Positions 1 to 8,654 are shown, counted from the first letter of the stretch. The stretch: DNA of 64,000 nt from Paraburkholderia unamae (GCF_003268775.1 NZ_QLSU01000032.1:1-64000); one strand, 5' to 3'. Program-made: numbers and translations. Notes: a model not told the origin generated them from the sequence alone.

Positions 1-584
1 CAGAACAGCGTGTACTTCGCGTGCAACTCCATGCCGAGCTGGAAGTTCTCGGTCGGCTCGCCGTCCTTGCCCACGCCCATGTTGCCGGTGGCGACGCCTC
101 GAACCGAGCCGTCTTCGTTGTAGAGAATTTCGGCGGCCGGGAAGCCAGGGAAAATCTCGACGCCCAGCGCCTCGGCCTGCTGGCCCAGCCAGCGCGTGAC
201 GTTCGCGAGACTGATGACGTAGTTGCCGTGATTCTTGAAGTTGTCGGGGAGTGCCCAGTTCGGCACAGATTTAGCCCCCGTTTCAGAAAGAAAAAGGAAC
301 TTGTCCTCGGTTACGGGCACGTCCAGCGGCGCGCCCTGTTCTTTCCAGTCAGGAATGAGTTCATTGAGCGCGCGCGGATCCATGACCGCGCCGGAGAGGA
401 TGTGCGCCCCGATTTCCGAGCCTTTTTCCAGCACGCACACGCCAATTTCGGCGCCTTTCTCTGCGGCCAGCTGTTTCAGGCGGATTGCGGCGGAAAGCCC
501 GGCCGGGCCGCCGCCCACGATCACCACGTCGTATTCCATCGACTCGCGTGGACCGTACTGCTCCAAAAGACTTGCGGGGGTCAT
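1..584 (-). CDS. Electron transfer flavoprotein-ubiquinone oxidoreductase, N-terminal part
   Basis: The gene enters from the left edge on the minus strand, so only about 194 codons of a protein usually near 550 residues are present. The frame begins MTPASLLEQYGPRES and then shows an FAD-binding Rossmann fingerprint, VVIVGGGPAGLSAA, at residues 20-33, followed by the GAHILSGAV segment typical of ETF-QO. The enzyme passes electrons from reduced ETF (acyl-CoA and amino-acid dehydrogenation) to ubiquinone at the inner membrane; the iron-sulfur cluster cysteines lie outside the window. The ATG at 584 is used here; an in-frame ATG at 539 is an alternative start. It is divergent from the SDR/thioesterase pair, with a palindrome in the shared upstream region, which suggests a common lipid-catabolism regulator. 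Confidence 0.9.
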   Translation of the reverse strand, partial: MTPASLLEQYGPRESMEYDVVIVGGGPAGLSAAIRLKQLAAEKGAEIGVCVLEKGSEIGAHILSGAVMDPRALNELIPDWKEQGAPLDVPVTEDKFLFLSETGAKSVPNWALPDNFKNHGNYVISLANVTRWLGQQAEALGVEIFPGFPAAEILYNEDGSVRGVATGNMGVGKDGEPTENFQLGMELHAKYTLF

Positions 585-670
585 CTATGCTCCTCTTGCC
601 ATTAGAATGCTTTTTTCGGGTTCGTATTGTCGGGTAACGTTCCCCGTGCCGCAACCCAACGGGCTAACAT

Positions 671-686
671 TAGCACGCTCGTGCTA
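671..686. promoter_or_regulatory. Perfect palindrome TAGCACG-CT-CGTGCTA, candidate operator
   Basis: Seven-base arms around a two-base centre, in the 176-bp divergent region between the ETF-QO gene and the SDR gene. Size and symmetry fit a TetR-family dimer site. Because both flanking genes look like acyl-CoA metabolism genes, a fatty-acid-degradation repressor is a reasonable but unproven reader. No second copy was noticed in the window. Confidence 0.45.
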
Positions 687-760
687 TTCTGTGACCCCCG
701 ATTTGACGTGCGTACAACGCTGCGTTCTGGCGCTTTTTCACCTCTGAACAGGAACCGGAA

Positions 761-1540
761 ATGGGCCGTTCGATCAATCTGGAAGGCAAGGTTGCGCTGA
801 TCACGGGGGCTTCCAGCGGGCTTGGCAAGCGCTTTGCCCAGGTGCTCTCGCAGGCGGGCGCAAAGGTCGTGCTGGCGAGCCGCCGCGTGGAGCGCCTGAA
901 GGAGCTGCGCGCCGAAATCGAAGCCAGCGGGGGCGCCGCGCATGTCGTCTCGCTCGACGTGACCGACTATCAGAGCATCCGCTCGGCGGTGGCGCACGCG
1001 GAAACCGAGGCGGGGACGATCGACATCCTCGTCAACAATTCGGGGGTGTCGACGACGCAAAAGCTCGCGGACGTGACGCCCGCCGACTTCGAATACGTGT
1101 TTGACACCAACACGCGCGGCGCTTTCTTCGTGGCCCAGGAGGTTGCCAAACGCATGATGATGCGCGGCAACGGCGGCAGTACGAAACCAGCGTACCGGAT
1201 CATCAACATCGCCTCGGTGGCGGGCTTGCGCGTGCTGCCGCAGATCGGCCTCTATGCGATCAGCAAGGCCGCGGTCGTGCACATGACGAAGTCGATGGCG
1301 CTCGAATGGGGCCGCCACGGCATCAACGTGAACGCGATCTGCCCCGGCTACATCGACACGGAGCTCAACCACCATCACTGGTCGACCGAGCAGGGGCAGA
1401 AGCTCGTTTCGATGCTGCCGCGCCACCGCGTGGGCAAGCCCGAGGACCTGGACGGCCTGCTGCTGCTGCTCGCCGCCGACGAATCGGCCTTCATGAACGG
1501 CGCAATCATCACCGCCGACGACGGTTTCGGGCTCGCCTGA
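761..1540 (+). CDS. SDR family NAD(P)-dependent oxidoreductase
   Basis: A 259-residue classical short-chain dehydrogenase. The cofactor motif TGASSGLG is at residues 15-22, NNSG at 92-95, and the catalytic set Ser152, Tyr165 and Lys169 (YAISK) is intact. PGYI follows the active site. Length and motifs fit a soluble cytoplasmic reductase of the FabG/3-hydroxyacyl or alcohol type; the true substrate cannot be read from sequence. It starts at ATG 761 behind a GGAACCGGAA purine stretch. The thioesterase gene begins 63 nt downstream on the same strand, so the two are probably co-transcribed and act on the same acyl thioester or its product. Confidence 0.9.
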   Translation: MGRSINLEGKVALITGASSGLGKRFAQVLSQAGAKVVLASRRVERLKELRAEIEASGGAAHVVSLDVTDYQSIRSAVAHAETEAGTIDILVNNSGVSTTQKLADVTPADFEYVFDTNTRGAFFVAQEVAKRMMMRGNGGSTKPAYRIINIASVAGLRVLPQIGLYAISKAAVVHMTKSMALEWGRHGINVNAICPGYIDTELNHHHWSTEQGQKLVSMLPRHRVGKPEDLDGLLLLLAADESAFMNGAIITADDGFGLA

Positions 1541-1603
1541 GCGCCGGCGAGCCCGGCCGTTGCCGGCAATTTGTTTTCTCGAACCTACAGAAGTTGAAGT
1601 GCA

Positions 1604-2044
1604 ATGAGTGATTACCACCCGGTATTTGAAATGACCATGCCGATCCGCTGGGGCGACATGGACGCGTTCGGACACGTGAACAACACGGTCTATTTCCGCT
1701 ACATGGAGCAGGTGCGGATTTCCTGGTTCGAGCATCTGGGCGTCGTGGCCGAGGGCGGCGCCGATCAAGGGCCCGTGATCGTCAACGCTTCGATGGAATT
1801 CCTCAAGCAGCTCCATTACCCGGGGGACATCGTCTGCACGATGACCGTGGGGCAGCCCGGCCGCAGCAGCTTCGACACCGGTTTCGAGCTGCGCCGCGCC
1901 GACGAGCCGGACACGCTCTACGCGCGCGGCAACGCGCGCTGTGTATGGGTCGACTACGCGGCCGGCAAATCGGTGCCGATTCCCGACACGCTGCGCGCGA
2001 CGATCGAGCACGCGGGGCTCGTCAAGTCCGGGCGCGTGGGCTGA
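1604..2044 (+). CDS. Acyl-CoA thioesterase, 4HBT hot-dog family
   Basis: A 146-residue single hot-dog domain. Near the N-terminus is the family motif D-x-D-A-x-G-H-V-N-N (residues 18-27), whose second aspartate corresponds to the catalytic residue of 4-hydroxybenzoyl-CoA thioesterase and YbgC. It hydrolyses acyl-CoA thioesters in the cytoplasm; chain length is not predictable. It lies 63 nt behind the SDR gene, consistent with one operon concerned with acyl-CoA breakdown. A weak GC stem followed by six T at 2067-2086 may end the transcript. Confidence 0.88.
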   Translation: MSDYHPVFEMTMPIRWGDMDAFGHVNNTVYFRYMEQVRISWFEHLGVVAEGGADQGPVIVNASMEFLKQLHYPGDIVCTMTVGQPGRSSFDTGFELRRADEPDTLYARGNARCVWVDYAAGKSVPIPDTLRATIEHAGLVKSGRVG

Positions 2045-2116
2045 GCCCGCAGGCCGTGCGCCAGCAGGCCGCCCGGCCGCTTTTTTCGCGCGCCTGCCCC
2101 GCCGGCTAACGCGCCT

Positions 2117-2689
2117 TCACTGGCCGAGCAGCCGCTGAAGCAATTCGGTGGCGTTGCCGGTGTCGTACTTGCGCATGAGCCGCGCGCGGTACACATCCAC
2201 GGTGCGCGAGCTGATCGCCAGAATCCGCCCAATCTGCTTGCTGGTCTTGCCCGTGACGAGCTGCGCGGCGATTTCGCGCTCGCGCGGCGTGAGTTCGACC
2301 GCCACCCGGCGCGTCGCGCTCAGGTCCTCGAAAGTCCAGACGCCCGCCGCGTGGGGCGCTGCGCGGTCGATCGAGCGCCCCGTCACATGACACCAGAAGA
2401 GTTCGCCGTCGGCGCGCTTCATGATGCGGTCGTCGGCGTAGCTGCCTTGGGCGGTCATGATGGGCGGGATGCGCGCGCCGATGCGCTCGAATTCGTCCGC
2501 CGAAGGGTAGAGCACCTGGAACGACTGGCCGATCAGCGCTTCGCGCGGGCAGCGGAAGATGGCGGCGACCTGGTCGTTGCAGTCCATGATCGTGCGCTCG
2601 CGCGAAAGCACGAGGCCGATGGGCGCGAGATGGAACGCGGTCTGATAGTCCAGGGCGGAGCGTTCTGCGGGTTCGATTGGAGAGGGCAT
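2117..2689 (-). CDS. PAS domain LuxR-type transcriptional regulator
   Basis: With the ATG at 2689 the product has 190 residues: a PAS domain at about 12-125 (with the ATIF/IGQSF-type core) and a GerE/LuxR helix-turn-helix at about 130-188 (LTPREREIAAQLVTGKTSKQ). There is no phosphoreceiver domain, so it probably senses a small ligand, cofactor or redox state through PAS and binds DNA directly. An in-frame GTG at 2764 would add 25 residues; neither start has a strong ribosome site. It is transcribed away from the scoAB operon and may regulate it, but this is only positional inference. Confidence 0.82.
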   Translation of the reverse strand: MPSPIEPAERSALDYQTAFHLAPIGLVLSRERTIMDCNDQVAAIFRCPREALIGQSFQVLYPSADEFERIGARIPPIMTAQGSYADDRIMKRADGELFWCHVTGRSIDRAAPHAAGVWTFEDLSATRRVAVELTPREREIAAQLVTGKTSKQIGRILAISSRTVDVYRARLMRKYDTGNATELLQRLLGQ

Positions 2690-2937
2690 GGCGGGCGATG
2701 CGGGTATCGCTTTATGTAGTTTTGCGTATTGTGCCGCAACAGGCTGCCAGCGTACGCTTTGCACCCATCGGAGGGCCGGGCGCGCGGTGGTTTTTCAGTC
2801 CGCGTGCACGGATTGCCCAGGCGGCCGGCTTCACGGCAACGCCACCGGGGCATGACTAGAATTGAACATCCGGGCGCGCCAGACGTCCGCGCGCCAAACC
2901 GGATTGGCGAATTTCCATTCGAGGAAGGGACACACTG

Positions 2938-3657
2938 ATGAACAAGGTCTACAAAAGCGCGGCAGCCGCGCTCGAGGGCATCGTCAAGGACGGCCAGACA
3001 TTCGCGGTCGGCGGTTTCGGGCTGTGCGGCATTCCCGAAGCACTGATCGGCGCCCTGCGCGACACGGGCGTGAAGGGCATTACCTGCATCAGCAATAACG
3101 CGGGCGTGGACGGCTTCGGCCTTGGCCTGCTGCTGGAAACGCGCCAGATCAAGAAGATGATCTCGTCCTACGTGGGCGAGAACAAGGAATTCGAGCGCCA
3201 GTACCTCTCGGGCGAACTCGAGCTCGAATTCACGCCGCAGGGCACGCTGGCGGAAAAGCTGCGCGCGGGCGGCGCGGGCATTCCGGCGTTCTTCACGAAC
3301 ACCGGCTACGGCACGCTGATCGCCGAAGGTAAGGAAACGCGCCAGTTCGGCGACAAGCACTACGTCATGGAGCATTCGCTCACCGCCGACGTGGCGCTCG
3401 TGAAGGCCTGGAAGGCCGACAAGTCGGGCAACCTGGTCTATCGCCGCACGGCGCGCAACTTCAACCCGATGTGCGCGATGGCGGGCAAGATCACGGTCGT
3501 GGAAGTGGAGGAGATCGTCGAGAACGGCGAACTCGATCCGGACACGATCCATACGCCGGGCATCTTCGTGCAGCGTATCGTGCTCAACGCGCACCCGGAA
3601 AAACGCATCGAACAACGCACCGTGCGCGCAGCGTCGGGCAACCCTGCGGGCAACTGA
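2938..3657 (+). CDS. scoA: 3-oxoacid CoA-transferase subunit A
   Basis: A 239-residue alpha subunit of a succinyl-CoA:3-ketoacid (acetoacetate) CoA-transferase. The glycine-rich VGGFGLCGIPEALI segment at about 24-37 and the NNAGVDGFGLGLLL segment are diagnostic. The enzyme moves CoA from succinyl-CoA to acetoacetate so that ketone bodies and polyhydroxybutyrate breakdown products can enter central metabolism. A GAGGAAGGGA ribosome site precedes ATG 2938. The B subunit gene starts 15 nt after the stop, so the pair forms one transcript. A PcaIJ-type 3-oxoadipate transferase is the main alternative, but no aromatic-catabolism genes are nearby. Confidence 0.93.
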   Translation: MNKVYKSAAAALEGIVKDGQTFAVGGFGLCGIPEALIGALRDTGVKGITCISNNAGVDGFGLGLLLETRQIKKMISSYVGENKEFERQYLSGELELEFTPQGTLAEKLRAGGAGIPAFFTNTGYGTLIAEGKETRQFGDKHYVMEHSLTADVALVKAWKADKSGNLVYRRTARNFNPMCAMAGKITVVEVEEIVENGELDPDTIHTPGIFVQRIVLNAHPEKRIEQRTVRAASGNPAGN

Positions 3658-3672
3658 GGAAGGAGACCGACC

Positions 3673-4314
3673 ATGGCATGGAATCGTGACGAAATGGCCG
3701 CCCGCGCGGCGAAAGAACTTCAGGACGGCTTCTACGTGAACCTCGGCATCGGCCTGCCGACGCTCGTGGCCAACCATGTGCCCACCGGCATGGAAGTGTG
3801 GCTTCAGTCGGAAAACGGCCTGCTCGGCATCGGCCCGTTCCCGACCGAGGACGAAGTGGACGCCGACATGATCAACGCCGGCAAGCAGACGGTGACGACG
3901 CTGCCGGGCTCGTCGATTTTCTCGTCGGCGGACTCGTTCGCGATGATTCGCGGCGGCCATATCAACCTCGCCATTCTTGGTGCGATGCAGGTGAGCGAGA
4001 AGGGCGACCTCGCCAACTGGATGATCCCCGGCAAGATGATCAAGGGCATGGGCGGCGCGATGGACCTCGTGGCGGGCGTAGGTCGCGTGGTCGTGCTGAT
4101 GGAGCATGTGGCCAAGGGCGACCAGCACAAGATTCTCGAAGCGTGCTCGCTGCCGCTCACGGGCGTGGGCGTGGTCGACCTGATCATTACCGACCTCGGC
4201 GTGATGGAAGTGAGCGACGCCGGTCTGAAGGTGACCGAGCTCGCACCGGGTGTGACGGTGGACGAGATCCAGGCGAAGACCGGCGCGCCGCTCGATGTGA
4301 GCGCGGTGAAGTAA
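3673..4314 (+). CDS. scoB: 3-oxoacid CoA-transferase subunit B
   Basis: A 213-residue beta subunit. The catalytic glutamate is in SENGLLGIG at about residues 51-59, the residue that forms the covalent glutamyl-CoA intermediate in family I CoA-transferases. The EKGDLANWMIPGKMIKGMGGAM stretch (split here: EKGDLANW, then MIPGK) is typical. It pairs with ScoA as a heterotetramer in the cytoplasm. An AGGAGA ribosome site lies 8 nt before ATG 3673. A strong intrinsic terminator follows 28 nt after the stop, closing a two-gene operon. Confidence 0.94.
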   Translation: MAWNRDEMAARAAKELQDGFYVNLGIGLPTLVANHVPTGMEVWLQSENGLLGIGPFPTEDEVDADMINAGKQTVTTLPGSSIFSSADSFAMIRGGHINLAILGAMQVSEKGDLANWMIPGKMIKGMGGAMDLVAGVGRVVVLMEHVAKGDQHKILEACSLPLTGVGVVDLIITDLGVMEVSDAGLKVTELAPGVTVDEIQAKTGAPLDVSAVK

Positions 4315-4341
4315 GCGTCGTTGCATTGGCATGATTCGCGG

Positions 4342-4371
4342 CGGGCGGGACTTCGGTCCCGCCCGTTTCAT
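4342..4371 (+). terminator. Rho-independent terminator of scoAB
   Basis: A ten-base perfect stem, CGGGCGGGAC and GTCCCGCCCG, closes a UUCG tetraloop at 4352-4355 and is followed by a short T-rich tail (TTTCATTT). Confidence 0.85.
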
Positions 4372-4600
4372 TTGCGGTGCCTGAATTGTTGCGCGAGCAC
4401 GCTCGCTTGAAACCTCGGCCGGACGGCATAGGCCGGATGGCCGAAGGCGCGCCGGTCGAAGCGCGGCCAGGCGGCGCTTCGACTCCGGCGGCCAGTCCTT
4501 CTGCGAGGTTTTCGCGTGCGGCTATGCCGCCCATGCCGCGGGGCAAAGCCGTTTACAATCGGCCGAACGCCTTGAAGCGCCTTTCAGCGAGGATCCTGCG

Positions 4601-5494
4601 ATGACCGAATCGACCGCCGCGCCGCGCCAGCAGTCCGTCCAGTGCATCAGCCCCACGGGCCTGCACCGCATCGCGTACACGGAATGGGGCGACCCCGCCA
4701 ATCCGCGCGTGCTCGTGTGCGTGCACGGGCTCACGCGCTCGGGCCGCGACTTCGACCGCTTCGCCGCCGCGATGGCGGGCGAGTATCGCGTCGTGTGTCC
4801 GGACGTGGCCGGGCGCGGGTTGTCGTCCTGGCTGCTCGATGCGCGCGGTTATGGCGTCGCGCAGTACGTGTCGGACATGGTCACGCTGATCGCGCGCACG
4901 GGCGCGGAGCAGGTGGACTGGTTCGGCACCTCAATGGGCGGCCTGATCGGCATGGCGCTCGCGGGGCTGCCCGGTACGCCCATTCGCGGCTTGCTGCTCA
5001 ACGACGTCGGTCCGCATATCGAGCCTTCGTCGCTCGAGCGCATCGGCCAGTATGTCGGGCGCGACGAGCGTTTCGCCACGCTTCAGGAAGGCATCGACAA
5101 TGCGGCGCTGCTCGCGGCCTCGTTCGGCCCGCTGAGCGCCGAGGACTGGCGCGAGATCAATACGCCGTTGCTGCACGAGGTGGAGGGCCAGTGGCGCTAT
5201 CGCTATGACCCGCGCGTTGCGGAGCCCTTCAAGACACTCACGCCGGAACAGAGCGAGGAGGGCGAGAAGTTCCTGTGGCGCTCGCTTGCGGCGTTCGAAG
5301 GGCCGGTGCTGGTCGTGCGCGGCGCGCTTTCGGACCTGCTTTCGCGCGAAACGGTCGCGAAGATGGTCGAAACGGGGCGCAACGTGTCGAGCGTCGAAAT
5401 CGAAGGCGTGGGGCACGCACCCGCGTTCCTCTCGGCGGACCAGATCGCGATCGCGCGCCGTTTCTTCGACGGCGAGGCCCTTCGCGGGTCATAA
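4601..5494 (+). CDS. Alpha/beta-fold hydrolase
   Basis: A 297-residue alpha/beta hydrolase. The oxyanion-hole HG is in VCVHGLTRSG at about 39-48, the nucleophile Ser111 sits in the elbow GTSMGG, and the catalytic histidine is in GVGHAP near residue 270. The substrate is unknown; esters, epoxides or lactones are possible. GAGGAT precedes ATG 4601, and a TACAAT box at about 4554 could be its -10 element. It is followed after 88 nt by the RidA-like gene on the same strand. Confidence 0.85.
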   Translation: MTESTAAPRQQSVQCISPTGLHRIAYTEWGDPANPRVLVCVHGLTRSGRDFDRFAAAMAGEYRVVCPDVAGRGLSSWLLDARGYGVAQYVSDMVTLIARTGAEQVDWFGTSMGGLIGMALAGLPGTPIRGLLLNDVGPHIEPSSLERIGQYVGRDERFATLQEGIDNAALLAASFGPLSAEDWREINTPLLHEVEGQWRYRYDPRVAEPFKTLTPEQSEEGEKFLWRSLAAFEGPVLVVRGALSDLLSRETVAKMVETGRNVSSVEIEGVGHAPAFLSADQIAIARRFFDGEALRGS

Positions 5495-5582
5495 TATGAG
5501 ATTGGTCGGCCTATAACCGGTGGGCTTTCGTGCGCACCGGGTTGCACCGGCCCGCGTTTTCCACTCCCAGACAGGAATTTTC

Positions 5583-5936
5583 ATGGCAGTCATTCGTCAC
5601 CACGTTGGCCCGCGTCTTTCGGAAACCGCTATCCACAACGGCACCGTCTACCTCGCGGGCCAGATCGCCGAGGACACGAAGCAGGACATCGCCGGCCAGA
5701 CGCGCGAAGTGCTCGGCCACATCGACCGCCTGCTGGGCGAAGCGAACAGCGACAAGTCGCTGCTGCTCTCGGTGCAGATCTATATCGCCGAGATGAAGGA
5801 TTTCCCCGGCATGAATGCCGAGTGGGACAAGTGGGTCGCGCAGGGCGCGACGCCGCCGCGCGCGACGGTGGAAGCCAAGCTCGCGAATCCGGAGTGTCTG
5901 GTCGAGATCGTCGTGGTGGCCGCGCAGCGCGATTGA
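5583..5936 (+). CDS. RidA family protein
   Basis: A 117-residue YjgF/YER057c/UK114 protein. The ATG at 5583 follows an AGACAGGAA ribosome site; upstream in-frame codons look non-coding. VYLAGQIAED, VQIYIAEM and ATPPRATVEAKLA match the family, whose members deaminate reactive enamine/imine intermediates using a conserved arginine (Arg near residue 95, PPRAT). It lies directly upstream of relA on the same strand, an arrangement common in Burkholderia genomes as I remember them. The role here is probably metabolite damage control. Confidence 0.88.
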   Translation: MAVIRHHVGPRLSETAIHNGTVYLAGQIAEDTKQDIAGQTREVLGHIDRLLGEANSDKSLLLSVQIYIAEMKDFPGMNAEWDKWVAQGATPPRATVEAKLANPECLVEIVVVAAQRD

Positions 5937-6032
5937 GTGCGCTCCGGCGCGATCCACGCAACCCGCGCAGACTGTCTGTTTATTTGATCCGTTCCGTTGT
6001 CGCCCGTCCGGTTTGCTGGCGGGCATCGCCTC

Positions 6033-8282
6033 ATGAGTAGCGACACCGTACCTCCCGCTCCCGCGCTTCCCGCCGATTCCGTTGCGCTGCCGTCGCTCGA
6101 CGACGCGCTTGCGTTCGTGCGCGAGCACGCGGGCGACGCACGTCTATCCACCGGCGAGCCGCTCATCGAGCACGCGCAGGGCACGGCGTCCATCATGGGC
6201 CGGCTCAACGTCGACCCGCCCGCGGTGCTCGCCGCGGCGCTCTTCAATCTCGCGCCGCATCTGGACGATCCGGAGGCCATGCTCGAGGCGCGCTTCGGCG
6301 CAGAGGTCGCGAAGCTCGTGTTCGACGTGCGCAAGCTCTTGCGGCTTGGCAGCGTGAGTCTGCGCGCGGCGCAGCAGGCCATGCCGGAGTCGGGGCGCGA
6401 AGGGCGCGACGCCCAGGCGGCGCGGCGCGCGCAGGTCGAGTCGCTGCGCAAAATGCTGCTGGCGTTCGCGCAGGACATTCGCGTGGTGCTGATCCGGCTG
6501 GCGTCGCGCTTGCAGTCGCTGCGCTACTACGCGGCGGCGAAAGTCACGCCGGCGCCGGAAATCGCGCACGAGACGCTCGAAATCTATGCGCCGCTCGCCA
6601 ACCGCCTCGGCATCTGGCAACTGAAGTGGGAGCTCGAAGACCTGGCGTTCCGCTTCCAGGAGCCGGTCACCTACAAGCGCATCGCGAAGCTGCTCGACGA
6701 AAAGCGCGTGGAGCGCGAGAGCTATGTGTCCGAGGCGATCGCGCGGCTGCAACAGGAACTCGCGGCGGCGCACATCCCGGCCGAAGTGAGCGGGCGGCCC
6801 AAGCACATCTACAGCATCTGGAAGAAGATGCGCGGCAAGGAGATCGACTTCTCCGAGCTTTACGACGTGCGCGCGTTTCGCGTGATCGTGCCCGACATCA
6901 AGGATTGCTACACGGTGCTCGGCATCGTGCACAATCTCTGGCAGCCGGTGCCGCGGGAATTCGACGACTATATCTCGCGCCCCAAGGCCAACGGTTACCG
7001 CTCGCTGCACACGGTGGTGGTCGGCGACGACGGTCGCGCGTTCGAAGTGCAGATCCGTACGCAGGAGATGCATCAATTTGCCGAATACGGCGTGGCCGCG
7101 CACTGGCGCTACAAGGAAGCCGGCTCGAAGGGCTATGGCGGGCAGTTCAGCGCGAGCAGCAGCTACGACGAGAAGATCGCATGGCTGCGCCAGTTGCTCG
7201 CCTGGAAGGACGACGTGTCGGACGGGCGCCAGCCGTGGGAGCAGTTGCGCCAGGCCACGCTCGACGACGACCACATCTACGTCCTGACGCCCCAGGCGCG
7301 CGTGATCGCGCTGCCGCAGGGCGCGACGCCGCTCGACTTCGCCTACCACCTGCACAGCGAGCTCGGCCACCGCTGCCGCGGGGCGCGCGTGGACGGCGCG
7401 ATGGTGCCGCTCAACACGCAGCTTCGCAGCGGCCAGACGGTCGAAATCGTCTCGGTGAAGGAGGGCGGACCTTCGCGCGACTGGCTCAATCCGCAGCTCG
7501 GCTATCTGCATAGCCCGCGCGCGCGCCAGAAGGTGCGCGCGTGGTTCAACTCGATCGAGGCGCAGGAAAATATCGCCAACGGCCGCGCGATGGTGGAAAA
7601 GACGTTGCAGCGTGAGGGCCGCACGTCCGTCAATCTCGATCAGCTCGCGGCGAAGCTCGGCTTCAAGTCGACCGACGATCTGTTCAGCGTGGTCGGCAAG
7701 GAAGAGTTCAGTCTGCGCAACGTCGAGCACGCGCTGCACGACGCGCCCCCGGCCGAGCCCGAAGAGGAGACGCCCGAGCAACTCACCAAGCGCGCGAGCG
7801 GCGCGAACGTGGCGCACGGCGGGTCGTCGGGCGTGCTGGTGGTGGGCGTGGACGCGCTGCTCACGCAGCTCGCGCGCTGCTGCCGCCCCGCGCCGCCCGA
7901 CGACATCAGCGGTTTCGTCACGCGCGGCAAGGGCATGTCGATCCATCGCAGCGACTGCCCGACCTTCCTGCGCATGGCGAGCCGCGCGCCCGAGCGCGTG
8001 CTGCACACCACGTGGTCCGCCGACGTGATGGGCGGGCGCGGCCAGTCGGTCTATCCCGTCGATATCTCGATCGAGGCCACCGACCGCCAGGGCTTGCTGC
8101 GCGACATCTCCGAAGTGTTCGCGCGCGAGAAGATGAACGTGATCGGCGTGAAGACGCAATCGCGCCGCAATGCGGCATTCATGCAGTTCACGGTCGAAGT
8201 GTCGAACTCCGCGCAAATCCAGCGCGCCTGCGTGCTGCTGGGCGAGGTGGTTGGCGTGTTGCGTGCGTCGCGCAGGGGCTAG
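6033..8282 (+). CDS. relA: GTP pyrophosphokinase (p)ppGpp synthetase I
   Basis: A 749-residue long RSH enzyme starting at ATG 6033. Domains in order: a degenerate HD region (about 30-180), the ppGpp synthetase domain (about 225-370, with GRPKHIYSIWKKM and ELYDVRAFRVIV), TGS (about 410-475), a middle region with paired cysteines (RCCRP), and a C-terminal ACT domain. Where SpoT-like enzymes have the HD metal site, this protein reads FNLAPHLDD, so hydrolase activity should be absent and the protein should be the ribosome-associated synthetase. It makes (p)ppGpp on starved ribosomes. tRNA-Val follows directly, with its own promoter. Confidence 0.95.
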   Translation: MSSDTVPPAPALPADSVALPSLDDALAFVREHAGDARLSTGEPLIEHAQGTASIMGRLNVDPPAVLAAALFNLAPHLDDPEAMLEARFGAEVAKLVFDVRKLLRLGSVSLRAAQQAMPESGREGRDAQAARRAQVESLRKMLLAFAQDIRVVLIRLASRLQSLRYYAAAKVTPAPEIAHETLEIYAPLANRLGIWQLKWELEDLAFRFQEPVTYKRIAKLLDEKRVERESYVSEAIARLQQELAAAHIPAEVSGRPKHIYSIWKKMRGKEIDFSELYDVRAFRVIVPDIKDCYTVLGIVHNLWQPVPREFDDYISRPKANGYRSLHTVVVGDDGRAFEVQIRTQEMHQFAEYGVAAHWRYKEAGSKGYGGQFSASSSYDEKIAWLRQLLAWKDDVSDGRQPWEQLRQATLDDDHIYVLTPQARVIALPQGATPLDFAYHLHSELGHRCRGARVDGAMVPLNTQLRSGQTVEIVSVKEGGPSRDWLNPQLGYLHSPRARQKVRAWFNSIEAQENIANGRAMVEKTLQREGRTSVNLDQLAAKLGFKSTDDLFSVVGKEEFSLRNVEHALHDAPPAEPEEETPEQLTKRASGANVAHGGSSGVLVVGVDALLTQLARCCRPAPPDDISGFVTRGKGMSIHRSDCPTFLRMASRAPERVLHTTWSADVMGGRGQSVYPVDISIEATDRQGLLRDISEVFAREKMNVIGVKTQSRRNAAFMQFTVEVSNSAQIQRACVLLGEVVGVLRASRRG

Positions 8283-8315
8283 GGCGGCTTTTCATTGCCG
8301 CGCTGCAAAAAAGAC

Positions 8316-8344
8316 TTGCCAAGTCTGTGAACACTTCATATAAT
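8316..8344 (+). promoter_or_regulatory. Sigma-70 promoter of tRNA-Val
   Basis: TTGCCA at 8316-8321 and TATAAT at 8339-8344 are separated by exactly 17 bases, and the tRNA begins 12 nt after the -10 box. This is the best promoter match noticed in the window. With no terminator between the tRNA and the thrS leader, it may also feed thrS. Confidence 0.85.
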
Positions 8345-8355
8345 CTTTCTTCTTC

Positions 8356-8432
8356 AGGCTCGTAGCTCAGCTGGTTAGAGCACCACCTTGACATGGTGGG
8401 GGTCGTTGGTTCGAGTCCAATCGAGCCTACCA
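8356..8432 (+). tRNA. tRNA-Val (GAC)
   Basis: A 77-nt cloverleaf: acceptor AGGCTCG paired with CGAGCCT, anticodon stem CCACC/GGTGG with loop TTGACAT giving anticodon GAC, T arm GTTGG-TTCGAGT-CCAAT, and an encoded CCA at 8430-8432. Confidence 0.97.
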
Positions 8433-8531
8433 ACGAAATCGGGTTCCTGGTGCAGGCTGCCGGGAGCTTAAAAATGCAGTGAGCAGTAAGCGCTGGATCC
8501 TTAAAGGAAGCGCCAAAAGGCGAATACGGTT

Positions 8532-8576
8532 ATGACACCGCGAACGTTTACCGAAACAACTTCGGAGCGACGCTAG
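8532..8576 (+). CDS. Threonine-rich leader peptide of thrS
   Basis: A 14-codon reading frame encodes MTPRTFTETTSERR, with threonine at residues 2, 5, 7, 9 and 10 (five of fourteen). AAAAGGCGA lies just upstream as a plausible ribosome site. The stop is 42 nt before a strong intrinsic terminator that sits between this peptide and thrS. A regulatory-codon-rich peptide, then a terminator, then the cognate aminoacyl-tRNA synthetase gene is the classical layout of ribosome-mediated attenuation. The peptide itself is not expected to have a function. I did not find this described from memory for this genus; assignment is by reading alone. Confidence 0.72.
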   Translation: MTPRTFTETTSERR

Positions 8577-8654
8577 TCGAGGACCTCTTTCGCCTCTGCT
8601 GTCTGGTTTGAAAAGTGAATGCGGCCCCTCGAAAGCGGGGCCGCATTTTTTTTT
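8577..8654 (+). promoter_or_regulatory. Transcription attenuator of the thrS operon (antiterminator and terminator)
   Basis: The terminator stem is ATGCGGCCCC (8619-8628) with GGGGCCGCAT (8637-8646), an 8-nt loop and a run of nine T (8646-8654). TCGAGG at 8577-8582, starting right after the leader-peptide stop, is complementary to CCTCGA at 8627-8632, which includes the top of the terminator 5' arm. A ribosome stalled on the ACA-ACT codons (8556-8561) would leave TCGAGG free to pair and open the terminator. A ribosome finishing at the stop would cover it and allow termination. The antiterminator is only six base pairs as read by eye. Confidence 0.7.

Noticed and set aside
2067..2086. Terminator after the thioesterase gene
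   Set aside because: Six T are present but the preceding stem is only about four base pairs, so it was not listed as a feature.
8356..8432. tRNA-Val as the 3' end of the relA transcript only
   Set aside because: A near-consensus promoter with 17-base spacing sits directly before it, so independent transcription is more likely.
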